Source of the DNA: an uncultured Prevotella sp.
GTDB lineage: Bacteria > Bacteroidota > Bacteroidia > Bacteroidales > Bacteroidaceae
NCBI GenBank assembly: GCA_934120735.1
Contig: CAKOVA010000029.1
Span: forward strand, 1 to 26,188
Length of the DNA stretch: 26,188 bases
Direction of reading: 5' to 3'
In this document: piece by piece, positions 6,413-15,026 of the stretch
How the letters are laid out: each line of letters opens with the position of its first letter
Position numbering within the stretch: position 1 is the first letter of the stretch
Program-made: the position numbers and the translations under genes
Notes under the pieces: model-generated
What the model saw: only the letters and a program-made list of their open reading frames with translations
Databases searched by the model: none
Told to the model about the DNA's origin: nothing

Positions 6413-8077
6413 ATGACTAAGGACTTGTTGCGTCCCGACTATATATTTGAGTCGAGTTGGGAAGTTTGTAATAAAGTGGGAGGTATTTATACCGTTCTTT
6501 CTACACGAGCAAAAACATTGCAGGATCAATATCCGGACCGAATCATTTTTATCGGCCCTGATTGTTGGAAAGAACAAGACAATCCATATTTTCAAGAAGA
6601 CAGCTCTTTGTTCACAGATTGGAAGAGCAAAGCCGCTGATGACGGATTGACATGCAGAATTGGCCGCTGGTCAGTTCCAGGACATCCGCTTGCCATATTG
6701 GTGGATTACCAACCCTTTTATGCACTAAAAAATGAGATATACGCCCAAATGTGGGAGTGGTTTCAGGTGGACAGTCTGCACGGTTATGGCGATTACGACG
6801 AGGCCTCCATGTTTTCGTATGCAGCCGGCAGGGTGGTGGAGAGCTTTTATCGCTTTTATCTGGACAAGACCAAGAAGGTGATTTATCATGGAAATGAATG
6901 GATGACCGGCATGGGATTGCTCTACATTTGCCATCAGGTACCCGAGATAGGCACCCTTTTCACAACCCATGCGACGAGCATTGGCCGAAGTATCGCGGGA
7001 AACAATAAGCCCCTGTACGAATACCTGTCGGCCTATCACGGAGACCAAATGGCCGAGGAACTCAACATGCAGAGCAAACACTCGATAGAGAAGCAAACCG
7101 CCCATCACGTTGATTGCTTTACAACCGTAAGTGAGATTACTGCCAACGAGTGTAAGGAGCTGCTGGATAAACCCGTTGATGAGATATTGCTCAATGGTTT
7201 TGAAGACAGTTTTGTGCCACGAGGGCAAGAGCTGACTAGCAAACGTAGGCAGGCAAGAAAGCGAATCATAGAAGTTGCTAATGCTTTGATGGGCAATACT
7301 TTTGATGACAATGCTTTCATTGTTTCTACAAGTGGGCGTTATGAGTTTCGCAACAAAGGCATCGATGTCTTCTTAGAAGCTATTAACCGCTTACGGCTGT
7401 CGCAAGATGCCTTAACGCGTAAGGTGCTGGCCGTGGTGGAAGTGCCGGCTTGGGTGGGCGAGCCGCGTGCCGACTTGATAACAAGGTTGATGTCGGGAGA
7501 ATCGTTTGACACGCCCTTGGAGCATCCTATGTTAACCCACTGGCTTCGGGACATGCCAGGCGACCGCATCCTTCAGATGCTGCAAGCGCTGAATATGCAT
7601 AACGCCGAACATGACAACGTGAAAGTGATGTTTGTTCCGTGCTACCTCACGGGTGATGATGGCATTTTAAACCTGCCATATTATGATTTGGTTGTGGGTA
7701 ACGACCTGTGCGTTTATCCTTCCTACTACGAGCCTTGGGGCTACACGCCGTTGGAGGCTATTGCGTTCAGGGTGCCTTGTGTCACAACCGATTTGGCGGG
7801 ATTTGGTTTGTGGGTTAATCAAACAATCGGAGGGTACAGTGAGATTGAAAATGGTGTGAAAGTGATTCACCGTACTGACAACAACTACTCTGAAGTGGCC
7901 GACGAAATCAAGCAAACCATCATGCAGCTGTCAAAGTTATCACCTAAAGAGGTGAATACCATACGCCGGCGAGCAGCCGATTTGTCAAAAAAAGCGTTGT
8001 GGCAACGGTTTATTAAGCATTACGAAGCAGCCTATCACCAGGCTTTGTCAAGCGTAGAGAATAGAATAATCAAGTAA
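6413..8077 (+). CDS. Glycogen synthase, GT3 type
   Basis: This is a glycosyltransferase of the GT3 (eukaryote-like glycogen synthase) family, which builds alpha-1,4-glucan from a nucleotide-sugar donor in the cytoplasm. The N-terminal ESSWEVCNKVGGIYTVLSTR segment matches the GT3 donor-site glycine loop. Near the C-terminus, YYEPWGYTPLEAIAF carries the E-x7-E motif (Glu 440 and Glu 448 from this start), followed by the GT3-type TTDLAGFGLW. I choose the ATG at 6413 (554 residues) because the promoter at 6362-6392 lies within the longer frame that opens at 6287. The ATG at 6404 is a close alternative. The extra 42 residues of the longer frame are hydrophobic/basic and unlike the family. It forms an operon with the phosphorylase 26 bp downstream. 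Confidence 0.92.
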   Translation: MTKDLLRPDYIFESSWEVCNKVGGIYTVLSTRAKTLQDQYPDRIIFIGPDCWKEQDNPYFQEDSSLFTDWKSKAADDGLTCRIGRWSVPGHPLAILVDYQPFYALKNEIYAQMWEWFQVDSLHGYGDYDEASMFSYAAGRVVESFYRFYLDKTKKVIYHGNEWMTGMGLLYICHQVPEIGTLFTTHATSIGRSIAGNNKPLYEYLSAYHGDQMAEELNMQSKHSIEKQTAHHVDCFTTVSEITANECKELLDKPVDEILLNGFEDSFVPRGQELTSKRRQARKRIIEVANALMGNTFDDNAFIVSTSGRYEFRNKGIDVFLEAINRLRLSQDALTRKVLAVVEVPAWVGEPRADLITRLMSGESFDTPLEHPMLTHWLRDMPGDRILQMLQALNMHNAEHDNVKVMFVPCYLTGDDGILNLPYYDLVVGNDLCVYPSYYEPWGYTPLEAIAFRVPCVTTDLAGFGLWVNQTIGGYSEIENGVKVIHRTDNNYSEVADEIKQTIMQLSKLSPKEVNTIRRRAADLSKKALWQRFIKHYEAAYHQALSSVENRIIK

Positions 8078-8103
8078 GAAAAAAATAAGAAAATTAAAGA
8101 TTT

Positions 8104-10665
8104 ATGAAAATTAAGACGAGCAATGTTAACGCTCCACAGTGGAGGGAGTTGACAATCAAATCAAGACTGCCCGAACAACTGAAATGTTTGGACGAATTAG
8201 CGCATAACATGTGGTTTGGTTGGAATCACGAAGCGCGTAGCCTCTTCAAGAGTCTTGATGAGAAATTATACGAAGCAGTAGGGCACAACCCCGTGCTGTT
8301 GTTGGAGCGCCTTAACTATGACCGCAAAGAAGAGATTGTGAACGATGCCAAGCTGATGAAGCGTGTCAAGGACGTTTATGCCCAATTTCGCGCTTACATG
8401 GACGTGGAACCCGATAAGAAGCGTCCTTCCGTTGCCTATTTCTGCATGGAGTATGGCATTAATCAGATATTGAAAATCTATTCAGGTGGTCTGGGCATGT
8501 TGGCTGGCGACTACCTCAAAGAGGCGTCAGACAGCAATGTAGATATGTGTGCTGTAGGCTTTTTGTATCGTTACGGCTATTTCAAGCAGTCACTCAATAT
8601 GGAGGGTAAACAGATTGCTCAATACGAGGCACAAAACTTTAACTCGCTTCCCATTGAGCGTGAGGTTGATGAGAATGGCAACCCCATCGTGGTTGACGTA
8701 CCCTATCTTGATTATGTGGTGCATGCATACGTATGGCGCGTGAATGTGGGTCGCATCAAATTGTACTTGTTGGATACTGACAACGACTTGAACTCAGAGT
8801 TTGACAGATCCATTACCCACGCTCTGTATGGAGGTGATTGGGAAAACCGACTCAAACAAGAGATATTGCTGGGTATTGGTGGCATTCTCGCTTTGAAGAA
8901 ACTGGGTATTAAGAAAGACATCTATCACTGCAACGAAGGCCATGCGGCGCTGTGTAATTTGCAACGTCTTTGTGATTATATTGAGAGCGGACTGACGTTC
9001 AATCAGGCAATGGAATTGGTGAGAGCATCCTCACTGTACACCGTGCATACCCCCGTTCCGGCAGGCCACGACTATTTTGACGAAACCCTTTTCGGAAAGT
9101 ACATGCAAGGCTATCCACAGCGTTTGGGTATCACATGGGATGAATTCATTGGAATGGGACGTCAGAATCCTGACGATCATACCGAGAAATTCTGCATGAG
9201 TACCTTTGCATGCAATACCTCACAAGAGGTTAATGGTGTAAGTAAGTTACACGGATGGGTAAGCCAAAAAATGTTCGCTCCTATCTGGAAAGGCTCTTAT
9301 CCTGAGGAGAGCCATGTGGGATATGTAACCAATGGCGTACACTTCCCAACATGGACTTCGACAGAGTTCCGTGACCTTTACGACAAGTACTTTGACAAGT
9401 CGTTTATGAGCGACCAAAGCAACGAAGATATTTGGCACGCGTTTCTGAAGATTCCTGATGAAGAGATTTGGCAAACGCGCATGAAGTTAAAAAATAAGCT
9501 GGTGAAGTATATCCGCGAGAAGTTCACGGAGAATTGGTTGAAGAACCAAGGCGATCCGTCACGCGTGATGTCCCTGCTTGAATGTATCAATCCAAATGCG
9601 TTGATGATTGGTTTCTGTCGTCGTTTTGCAACCTATAAAAGAGCGCACTTGTTGTTTACAGACATCAATCGGTTGTCAAAGATTGTGAACAACCCAGAAC
9701 GCCCTGTGTTGTTCTTCTTCTCGGGCAAGGCCCATCCTGCAGATGGAGCTGGTCAAGATCTCATCAAACGTATCTATGAGATTAGCCAGCGCCCAGAGTT
9801 TTTAGGTAAAATCATCTTCCTGGAAGATTACGACATGCATTTGGCCCGTAGATTGGTTTCTGGTGTAGATATTTGGATGAATACGCCTACGCGTCCACTC
9901 GAAGCCTCGGGTACGTCTGGCGAGAAAGCCGAGATGAATGGTGTTGTCAACTTGTCCGTGCTCGATGGCTGGTGGGTAGAAGGTTATAGAGAAGGTGCCG
10001 GATGGGCTTTGCCACAGAAGCGTACTTACCAAAACCAGGAGTACCAAGACCAGTTGGATGCGGCTACAATTTATTCGCTTTTAGAGAATGAGATTATTCC
10101 TATGTATTATAATAAGAATGAGGAAGGCTATAGCGAACAATGGCTTGACGTGGTGAAGAAATCCGTTGCGACGATTGCACCTCACTACACGATGAAGCGT
10201 CAGTTGGACGATTACTACGACAAGTTCTACGAGAAGCAAGCAGCTAGATTTGCTGAGTTGGCCGCTGATGATGCCAAGTTGGCTAAAGAGATTGCGCATT
10301 GGAAAGAGACAGTGGCCGAGCGTTGGGATGCCATCCATGTTGTTTCAAAGGATACTGAGTTCTTGACAAGCGGTGGCGAAACGGGTGTTGAATATCGTTT
10401 AAAATACGTGATTGACGAACAAGGCCTGGAGGATGCTGTTGGTTTGGAACTGGTGACACTGAAACCTATGCCCGATGATGAAGGTAGGGAAGTTTATCGC
10501 GTGCGTCCCTTTAAGATGATAGGGCACGAAGGCAATCAATATACTTTTGAAGCCGTAGTAGATCCTGATGATGCCGGCACCTTTAAATCATGCGTGCGCA
10601 TGTTCCCAAAGCATAAAAACCTGCCACACCGTCAAGACTTCAACTATGTAAAATGGCTTGATTAA
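8104..10665 (+). CDS. glgP: Alpha-glucan (glycogen) phosphorylase, GT35
   Basis: This 853-residue enzyme would release glucose-1-phosphate from the ends of glycogen. It belongs to the bacterial alpha-glucan phosphorylase subgroup (TIGR02094 type), marked by the N-terminal region with [17 protein letters not shown] and by [10 protein letters not shown] and [16 protein letters not shown]. The pyridoxal-phosphate lysine is expected at about residue 608, in [14 protein letters not shown], followed by [13 protein letters not shown]. The family length fits. The start lies 26 bp after the glycogen synthase stop with no promoter between, so synthesis and breakdown enzymes are co-transcribed. Allosteric or post-translational control is presumably needed to avoid a futile cycle. 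A strong terminator follows at 10689-10730. Confidence 0.93.
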   Translation: MKIKTSNVNAPQWRELTIKSRLPEQLKCLDELAHNMWFGWNHEARSLFKSLDEKLYEAVGHNPVLLLERLNYDRKEEIVNDAKLMKRVKDVYAQFRAYMDVEPDKKRPSVAYFCMEYGINQILKIYSGGLGMLAGDYLKEASDSNVDMCAVGFLYRYGYFKQSLNMEGKQIAQYEAQNFNSLPIEREVDENGNPIVVDVPYLDYVVHAYVWRVNVGRIKLYLLDTDNDLNSEFDRSITHALYGGDWENRLKQEILLGIGGILALKKLGIKKDIYHCNEGHAALCNLQRLCDYIESGLTFNQAMELVRASSLYTVHTPVPAGHDYFDETLFGKYMQGYPQRLGITWDEFIGMGRQNPDDHTEKFCMSTFACNTSQEVNGVSKLHGWVSQKMFAPIWKGSYPEESHVGYVTNGVHFPTWTSTEFRDLYDKYFDKSFMSDQSNEDIWHAFLKIPDEEIWQTRMKLKNKLVKYIREKFTENWLKNQGDPSRVMSLLECINPNALMIGFCRRFATYKRAHLLFTDINRLSKIVNNPERPVLFFFSGKAHPADGAGQDLIKRIYEISQRPEFLGKIIFLEDYDMHLARRLVSGVDIWMNTPTRPLEASGTSGEKAEMNGVVNLSVLDGWWVEGYREGAGWALPQKRTYQNQEYQDQLDAATIYSLLENEIIPMYYNKNEEGYSEQWLDVVKKSVATIAPHYTMKRQLDDYYDKFYEKQAARFAELAADDAKLAKEIAHWKETVAERWDAIHVVSKDTEFLTSGGETGVEYRLKYVIDEQGLEDAVGLELVTLKPMPDDEGREVYRVRPFKMIGHEGNQYTFEAVVDPDDAGTFKSCVRMFPKHKNLPHRQDFNYVKWLD

Positions 10666-10688
10666 CTTGAGGTGAATGAGTTTGTATT

Positions 10689-10730
10689 AGAGGGTGTGTC
10701 AAGAATTTGACATGCCCTCTTTGGTTTGTT
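10689..10730 (+). terminator. Intrinsic terminator of the glycogen operon
   Basis: A 14-bp stem (10689-10702 with 10707-10720), continuous if two G-U pairs are allowed, closes a 4-nt GAAT loop and is followed by TTTGGTTTGTT. It starts 24 nt after the phosphorylase stop. Confidence 0.8.
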
Positions 10731-10818
10731 CCATCAAGCGATTCGGTCGTTTGCTCGTGCATCGATGTACTATCTTTTCCTCAAGATAGGTTTTGTGACA
10801 CTCATTTTTGAACAAACA

Positions 10819-10850
10819 TTTGTAAGGGTCTTGTTTTTTTAGTAATTTTG
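10819..10850 (+). promoter_or_regulatory. Predicted pheT promoter
   Basis: TTTG (10819-10822), a 20-nt spacer and TAATTTTG (10843-10850) fit the consensus. The expected start near 10857 gives a leader of about 30 nt. There is no room for a T-box or leader-peptide attenuator, so Phe-dependent leader control is not suggested. Confidence 0.75.
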
Positions 10851-10887
10851 CATTGCTTTACGAATACACTTAAAATTCATCTATCTA

Positions 10888-13350
10888 ATGAATATTTCAT
10901 ATAAATGGCTTAAAGAATATGTCGATTTCGACTTGACTCCGCAGGAAGTTGCGCAAGCCTTAACTTCTACAGGGCTCGAAGTAGATGCCTTGGAAGAAGT
11001 TCAAACCGTCAAGGGAGGACTAAAAGGACTTTATGTTGGGCAGGTGTTGACTTGTGAAATGCACCCCAACTCTGATCACCTCCACATCACGACAGTAGAC
11101 TTAGGGAAGGGAGAGCCTCAGCAGATTGTATGTGGCGCCCCCAATGTGGCTGCTGGGCAGAAAGTCATCGTAGCCGACCTTGGCTGTGTTTTATATGATG
11201 GTGATGATTCGTTTACCATCAAAAAAAGCAAATTACGGGGCGTAGACTCATTTGGAATGATTTGCGCCGAAGACGAAATTGGTGTTGGTACGTCACACGA
11301 TGGTATCATTGTGTTGCCGGAAGATGCCCCTGTTGGCCAGCCGGCTGCAGAATATTATAATCTTGAGAGCGATTGGGTCATCGAAATAGACATCACAGCC
11401 AACCGGTCTGATGCTTTGTCTCATTACGGTGTAGCTCGTGATTTGTATGCATGGTTGAAGCAAAATGGGTATCAAACCAGTCTGCATCGTCCGTCTTGTG
11501 ATGAATTTAAGGTAGACAATGAAGACTTGCCCATTGATGTCAAGATTGAGAATACAGAGGCCTGCAAGCGTTATGCCTGTCTCTCACTCACGGATTGTGA
11601 GGTGAAAGAAAGTCCGGAGTGGTTGCAGAACAAGCTGAAAGTAATCGGCTTGCGACCCGTCAATAACATCGTTGACATCACAAATTATGTGATGATGGCT
11701 TACGGACAACCCATGCATTGCTTTGATGCCGACATGGTTGAAGGTCATCAAATCGTGGTGAGAACACAGCCAGAGGGGACCAAGTTTGTGACCCTCGATG
11801 GTGAAGAGCATACTTTGGGTGAACACGATTTAAGCATTTGCAATGCAGAACACCCGATGTGCATTGCCGGAATCTTCGGTGGAAAGGGTAGTGGTACTTA
11901 TGAAACAACACGCAATGTTGTTTTGGAGAGTGCCTATTTCCATCCAACCTGGATTCGCAAGAGCGCACGCCGGCATGGCTTGAGTACGGATGCAAGCTAT
12001 CGCTTTGAACGTGGCATCGATCCTAATGGCACGATATACGCATTGAAACAAGCTGCGATATTGTGTCAACAGCTCGCGGGAGGTAAGGTTAGTATGCAGA
12101 TTAAAGATGTGTATCCTACACCTATTGAAAACGCCCAAGTGTCACTTTCATACGACTATGTGAACGGTCTCATTGGTAAAAAGATAGAGCCTGGTGTGAT
12201 GAAGAGCATCTTGGAAAGCCTGGAAATGGAAATCAAGGGCGAGAATCAAGAAGGTCTTGAATTGTCTGTCCCCGCATACCGAGTTGACGTTCAACGCCCC
12301 TGTGATGTTGTAGAGGATATCTTGCGTATCTATGGCTATAACAATGTTGAAATTCCAACACAGCTCAAGAGTTCGTTGACCATACAGGGTGATGAGGATA
12401 GGGCTGCCCATTTGGAAAACTTGGTTGGTGAACAGTTGGTTGGATGTGGTTTTCATGAAATTCTGAACAATTCGCTTACCAAGACGTCTTATTATCATGA
12501 TTTGAACCATTACCCAGAGGAGGCAACGGTAAAGATTATGAATCCTTTGAGTACCGACCTGGGCGTAATGCGCCAGACACTGTTGTTTGGAGGCCTTGAA
12601 AGCATTATGCGCAATGTGAATCGTAAGCAAACAAACTTGCGCTTCTTTGAGTTTGGCAACTGCTACCAATATGTAGCAGAGCGAGAGAATGAGGAAGATC
12701 CGATTAAGGCATATCAGCAAGCTTATCATTTAGGACTGTGGGTTACTGGTAAACGTGTAGAAGGAAGTTGGGCACATGCAGATGAGCCCAGTTCATTTGA
12801 TGAATTGAATGCCTATGTTCAAAATATTTTTGCCCGGTTAGGTGTGCCTTCTGGCATGTTGGTGACAGAAAAAAGTGACAACAACATCTTCTCCCATGGT
12901 TTGACCATCATGAATCGAGGAGGGAAAATCATTGCAGAATTGGGTGTTGTTTGTAAAAAGTTGCTGAAGCAGGTTGATGTGGCTGGCGAAGTTTATTTTG
13001 CTGAAATCAACTTGACGGCACTTATGAAATTAACTCGTAAGAATAAGGTTGAGTACAAAGAGTTGTCTAAGTATCCTGCCGTTAGTCGCGATTTGGCCCT
13101 GTTGATAGATAAGCAAACAGAATTCGAGCAAATAGAAAAGATTGCCTTCCAGACAGAAAAGAAGTTGCTGAAGCGCGTTGAGCTCTTTGATGTCTACGAA
13201 GGAAAGCACCTGCCAGAAGGCAAAAAGAGCTATGCTGTCAATTTTATCCTGCAAGATGAGCAAAAAACATTGAATGACAAGCAGATTGACGGAATCATGC
13301 AGAAACTTATAAAGAATCTCACAGAAAAGCTTGGCGCCGAACTTCGATGA
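10888..13350 (+). CDS. pheT: Phenylalanine--tRNA ligase beta subunit
   Basis: This 820-residue protein is the beta subunit of the heterotetrameric PheRS, which charges tRNA-Phe. Domain order is canonical. An N-terminal domain (MNISYKWLKEYVDF) is followed by an EMAP-like tRNA-binding fold around residues 40-155 (HPNSDHLHITTVDLG). The B3/B4 editing region lies around 205-395 (RPVNNIVDITNYVM and RKSARRHGLSTDASYRFERG), then a B5 domain and a catalytic-like core. The C-terminal ferredoxin-fold anticodon-binding domain runs from about 730 to 818 (KYPAVSRDLALLID). Length matches the family. The alpha subunit gene pheS is not in the window, so the two subunits are encoded apart. Transcription is from its own promoter; tandem hairpins follow at 13407-13451. 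Confidence 0.97.
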   Translation: MNISYKWLKEYVDFDLTPQEVAQALTSTGLEVDALEEVQTVKGGLKGLYVGQVLTCEMHPNSDHLHITTVDLGKGEPQQIVCGAPNVAAGQKVIVADLGCVLYDGDDSFTIKKSKLRGVDSFGMICAEDEIGVGTSHDGIIVLPEDAPVGQPAAEYYNLESDWVIEIDITANRSDALSHYGVARDLYAWLKQNGYQTSLHRPSCDEFKVDNEDLPIDVKIENTEACKRYACLSLTDCEVKESPEWLQNKLKVIGLRPVNNIVDITNYVMMAYGQPMHCFDADMVEGHQIVVRTQPEGTKFVTLDGEEHTLGEHDLSICNAEHPMCIAGIFGGKGSGTYETTRNVVLESAYFHPTWIRKSARRHGLSTDASYRFERGIDPNGTIYALKQAAILCQQLAGGKVSMQIKDVYPTPIENAQVSLSYDYVNGLIGKKIEPGVMKSILESLEMEIKGENQEGLELSVPAYRVDVQRPCDVVEDILRIYGYNNVEIPTQLKSSLTIQGDEDRAAHLENLVGEQLVGCGFHEILNNSLTKTSYYHDLNHYPEEATVKIMNPLSTDLGVMRQTLLFGGLESIMRNVNRKQTNLRFFEFGNCYQYVAERENEEDPIKAYQQAYHLGLWVTGKRVEGSWAHADEPSSFDELNAYVQNIFARLGVPSGMLVTEKSDNNIFSHGLTIMNRGGKIIAELGVVCKKLLKQVDVAGEVYFAEINLTALMKLTRKNKVEYKELSKYPAVSRDLALLIDKQTEFEQIEKIAFQTEKKLLKRVELFDVYEGKHLPEGKKSYAVNFILQDEQKTLNDKQIDGIMQKLIKNLTEKLGAELR

Positions 13351-13406
13351 TTCGGTTGCCATACTTTAATAAATATAAACGATCATTTATCATTTAATAA
13401 TCAACA

Positions 13407-13465
13407 TTTAGGCGCGAAAGTTCTTCGTCCTAAACCTCTTCAATGAAGAGGATTAAATATTTTTA
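13407..13465 (+). terminator. Tandem hairpins between pheT and the yebC-type gene
   Basis: Hairpin one pairs TTTAGG (13407-13412) with CCTAAA (13429-13434), plus CGAA with TTCG across a small internal loop. Hairpin two starts on the next base: CCTCTTC (13435-13441) pairs with GAAGAGG (13445-13451) over a 3-nt loop. ATTAAATATTTTTATT follows. The second could terminate pheT, but the next start codon is only 19 nt downstream, so an attenuator or leader element is equally possible. Confidence 0.55.
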
Positions 13466-13470
13466 TTCCA

Positions 13471-14196
13471 ATGGGAAGAGCATTTGAGTATCGTAAAGCA
13501 ACGAAACTGAAAAGATGGGGCCACATGGCTCGTACATTCACGAAAATAGGTAAACAAATTGCAATTGCAGTAAAAGCAGGAGGACCTGATCCTGAAAACA
13601 ATCCTGCTTTGCGTGCCCTCATAGCCAATGCCAAGCGCGAAAACATGCCGAAAGACAATGTTGATCGTGCCATTAAGAATGCGATGGGGAAAGATCAAAG
13701 CGACTACAAATCGGTCACATACGAAGGGTATGGTCCTCATGGAGTGGCTATCTTGGTAGATACTTTGACGGACAATACAACCCGAACCGTTGGTGATGTG
13801 CGTTCTGTGTTCAATAAGTTTAATGGCAACTTGGGGACAAGTGGTTCACTGGCATTCCTCTTTGACCATAAAGCCGTATTCACCTTTAAGAAGAAAGATG
13901 GCTTGGACATGGACGAACTGATTCTCGACCTCATAGATTATGGTGTGGAAGATGAATATGATGAAGATGAGGAAGAAAACGAAATAACCATCTATGGTGC
14001 CCCCACGAGCTTCGGTGAAATTCAAAAGCATCTGGAAACGGACGGTTTTGAAGTGACAGGTGCTGAGTTTACTTACATCCCGAACGATTTGAAAGACGTT
14101 ACTCCCGAAGAGCGTGAGACAATTGACAAGATGGTAGAGCGGCTTGAAGAGTTTGACGACGTGCAAACTGTTTACACCAATATGAAACCTGAATAG
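13471..14196 (+). CDS. YebC/PmpR family protein (transcription or translation factor)
   Basis: This 241-residue protein is a YebC/PmpR (TACO1-like) family member. Such proteins are described as DNA-binding regulators, and some act in translation of difficult sequences. The family signature is seen in WGHMARTFTKIGKQI, in AGGPDPENNPALRALIANAK and in NMPKDNVDRAIKNA. The middle domain starts with YEGYGPHGVAILVD and contains TDNTTRTVGDVRSVFNK. The acidic insert EDEYDEDEEENE around residue 165 resembles the family's variable acidic loop. Length is close to the usual 240-250. No canonical promoter is visible between pheT and this gene, so expression may come from read-through past the tandem hairpins. 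A terminator follows 18 nt after the stop. Confidence 0.93.
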   Translation: MGRAFEYRKATKLKRWGHMARTFTKIGKQIAIAVKAGGPDPENNPALRALIANAKRENMPKDNVDRAIKNAMGKDQSDYKSVTYEGYGPHGVAILVDTLTDNTTRTVGDVRSVFNKFNGNLGTSGSLAFLFDHKAVFTFKKKDGLDMDELILDLIDYGVEDEYDEDEEENEITIYGAPTSFGEIQKHLETDGFEVTGAEFTYIPNDLKDVTPEERETIDKMVERLEEFDDVQTVYTNMKPE

Positions 14197-14214
14197 CAGG
14201 AACATGTTATAGAG

Positions 14215-14247
14215 GAGAGTGCATCAAATTCGATGCATTCTCTTTTT
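14215..14247 (+). terminator. Intrinsic terminator of the yebC-type gene
   Basis: An 11-bp stem (14215-14225 with 14232-14242, one G-U pair) closes a 6-nt loop and is followed by TTTTT. This is a classical rho-independent terminator just past the stop. Confidence 0.85.
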
Positions 14248-14297
14248 AGATTAGACGGTAATGTGTATCGTCTAATGCTTGCAAGTTTCTAACAAAG

Positions 14298-14306
14298 CCC
14301 CCCCCC
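14298..14306. repeat. C9 homopolymer tract
   Basis: Nine consecutive C on the plus strand, immediately after the stop codon of the minus-strand lipoprotein gene. It cannot shift that frame because it lies outside it. Such tracts are prone to slippage and to sequencing error. Confidence 0.6.
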
Positions 14307-14711
14307 TCAATAAGTACCTTGATAGTCGGCAACGCTGATTGTTTGCTGATACAATATTTTCTGAGGGTCTTTATCAGAATGCACTATGTAGGCGAAATTA
14401 AATTTTGCTTCTTTTAGTTTCTTAATACTAGTATTGTCCTTAATCTCATTCACCATGAGTTGGTGTATTTTATCCCTGTTCTGTGCTACAATTTGTGCAT
14501 TGTCCAATTCACCAACAAATGAACAGTGGTAAGTGTAGGTCTTGGTGTCTTTGTGAAAGGTCACACTGTCCGTCCTTGTGCCATTAACCACTGGGGTAGG
14601 GCAGTATTTATCCGTATATTCCTTGGCTTCCCTTGCGCATCTGTCTTCCAAATTCTCATGACATGAAGACAGCATGGGGATTAATAAAATAGCGATGAAT
14701 AATTTTTTCAT
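14307..14711 (-). CDS. Small lipoprotein of unknown function
   Basis: I do not recognise a named family. The 134-residue product has a type II signal peptide: two lysines, a hydrophobic core, and a lipobox LSSC with the lipidated cysteine at residue 17. The mature part is hydrophilic, with two more cysteines in CAREAKEYTDKYC (24 and 37) and another in YHCSF, so a disulfide is possible. It should be anchored in the inner or outer membrane. A TATCTTTG -7 box on the minus strand lies at 14809-14802, with no clear -33 partner. It is divergent from lepA and separated from the convergent yebC-type gene by that gene's terminator. Confidence 0.72.
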   Translation of the reverse strand: MKKLFIAILLIPMLSSCHENLEDRCAREAKEYTDKYCPTPVVNGTRTDSVTFHKDTKTYTYHCSFVGELDNAQIVAQNRDKIHQLMVNEIKDNTSIKKLKEAKFNFAYIVHSDKDPQKILYQQTISVADYQGTY

Positions 14712-14841
14712 GTTTTCTTACATTATAAGCATTTCCAAGCTCGTATGTGCCGAGTGAAAAGCTCGTTTTTTCAGTTATGTTTGGGCGGATTCTATCCACT
14801 GCAAAGATACAAAGTTTTTACTATTTTTATCATTTCGTTCG

Positions 14842-14871
14842 TTGATATATGGTTTTAAATAGTTATCTTTG
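14842..14871 (+). promoter_or_regulatory. Predicted lepA promoter
   Basis: TTG (14842-14844), a 19-nt spacer and TATCTTTG (14864-14871) fit the consensus. The implied leader is about 150 nt, long for this organism. I see no known riboswitch or strong hairpin in it. The rest of the 14712-15026 gap is otherwise unremarkable. Confidence 0.65.
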
Positions 14872-15026
14872 CATAAGATTGGAGGCCTTTGAATCAGTTT
14901 GACGAACATAATGAAATTCATGGCACTATTTACTAACAAAAGGATTGATTTCACTCTTTTTAAACTAACGATTGAACTTCCTTCATAGCGGTAGTACAAT
15001 CTTTGATACGATAACGAAAATATCTG

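Noticed and set aside
10857..10887. T-box or Phe attenuator before pheT
   Set aside because: The predicted leader is only about 30 nt, too short for a T-box or leader peptide.
11678..11995. 105-codon open frame on the minus strand
   Set aside because: Antisense to pheT and histidine/cysteine-rich without family resemblance.
12148..12729. 193-codon open frame on the minus strand
   Set aside because: It lies wholly antisense to pheT, whose frame is secure, and its product has no recognisable domain; it is a shadow of pheT codon bias.
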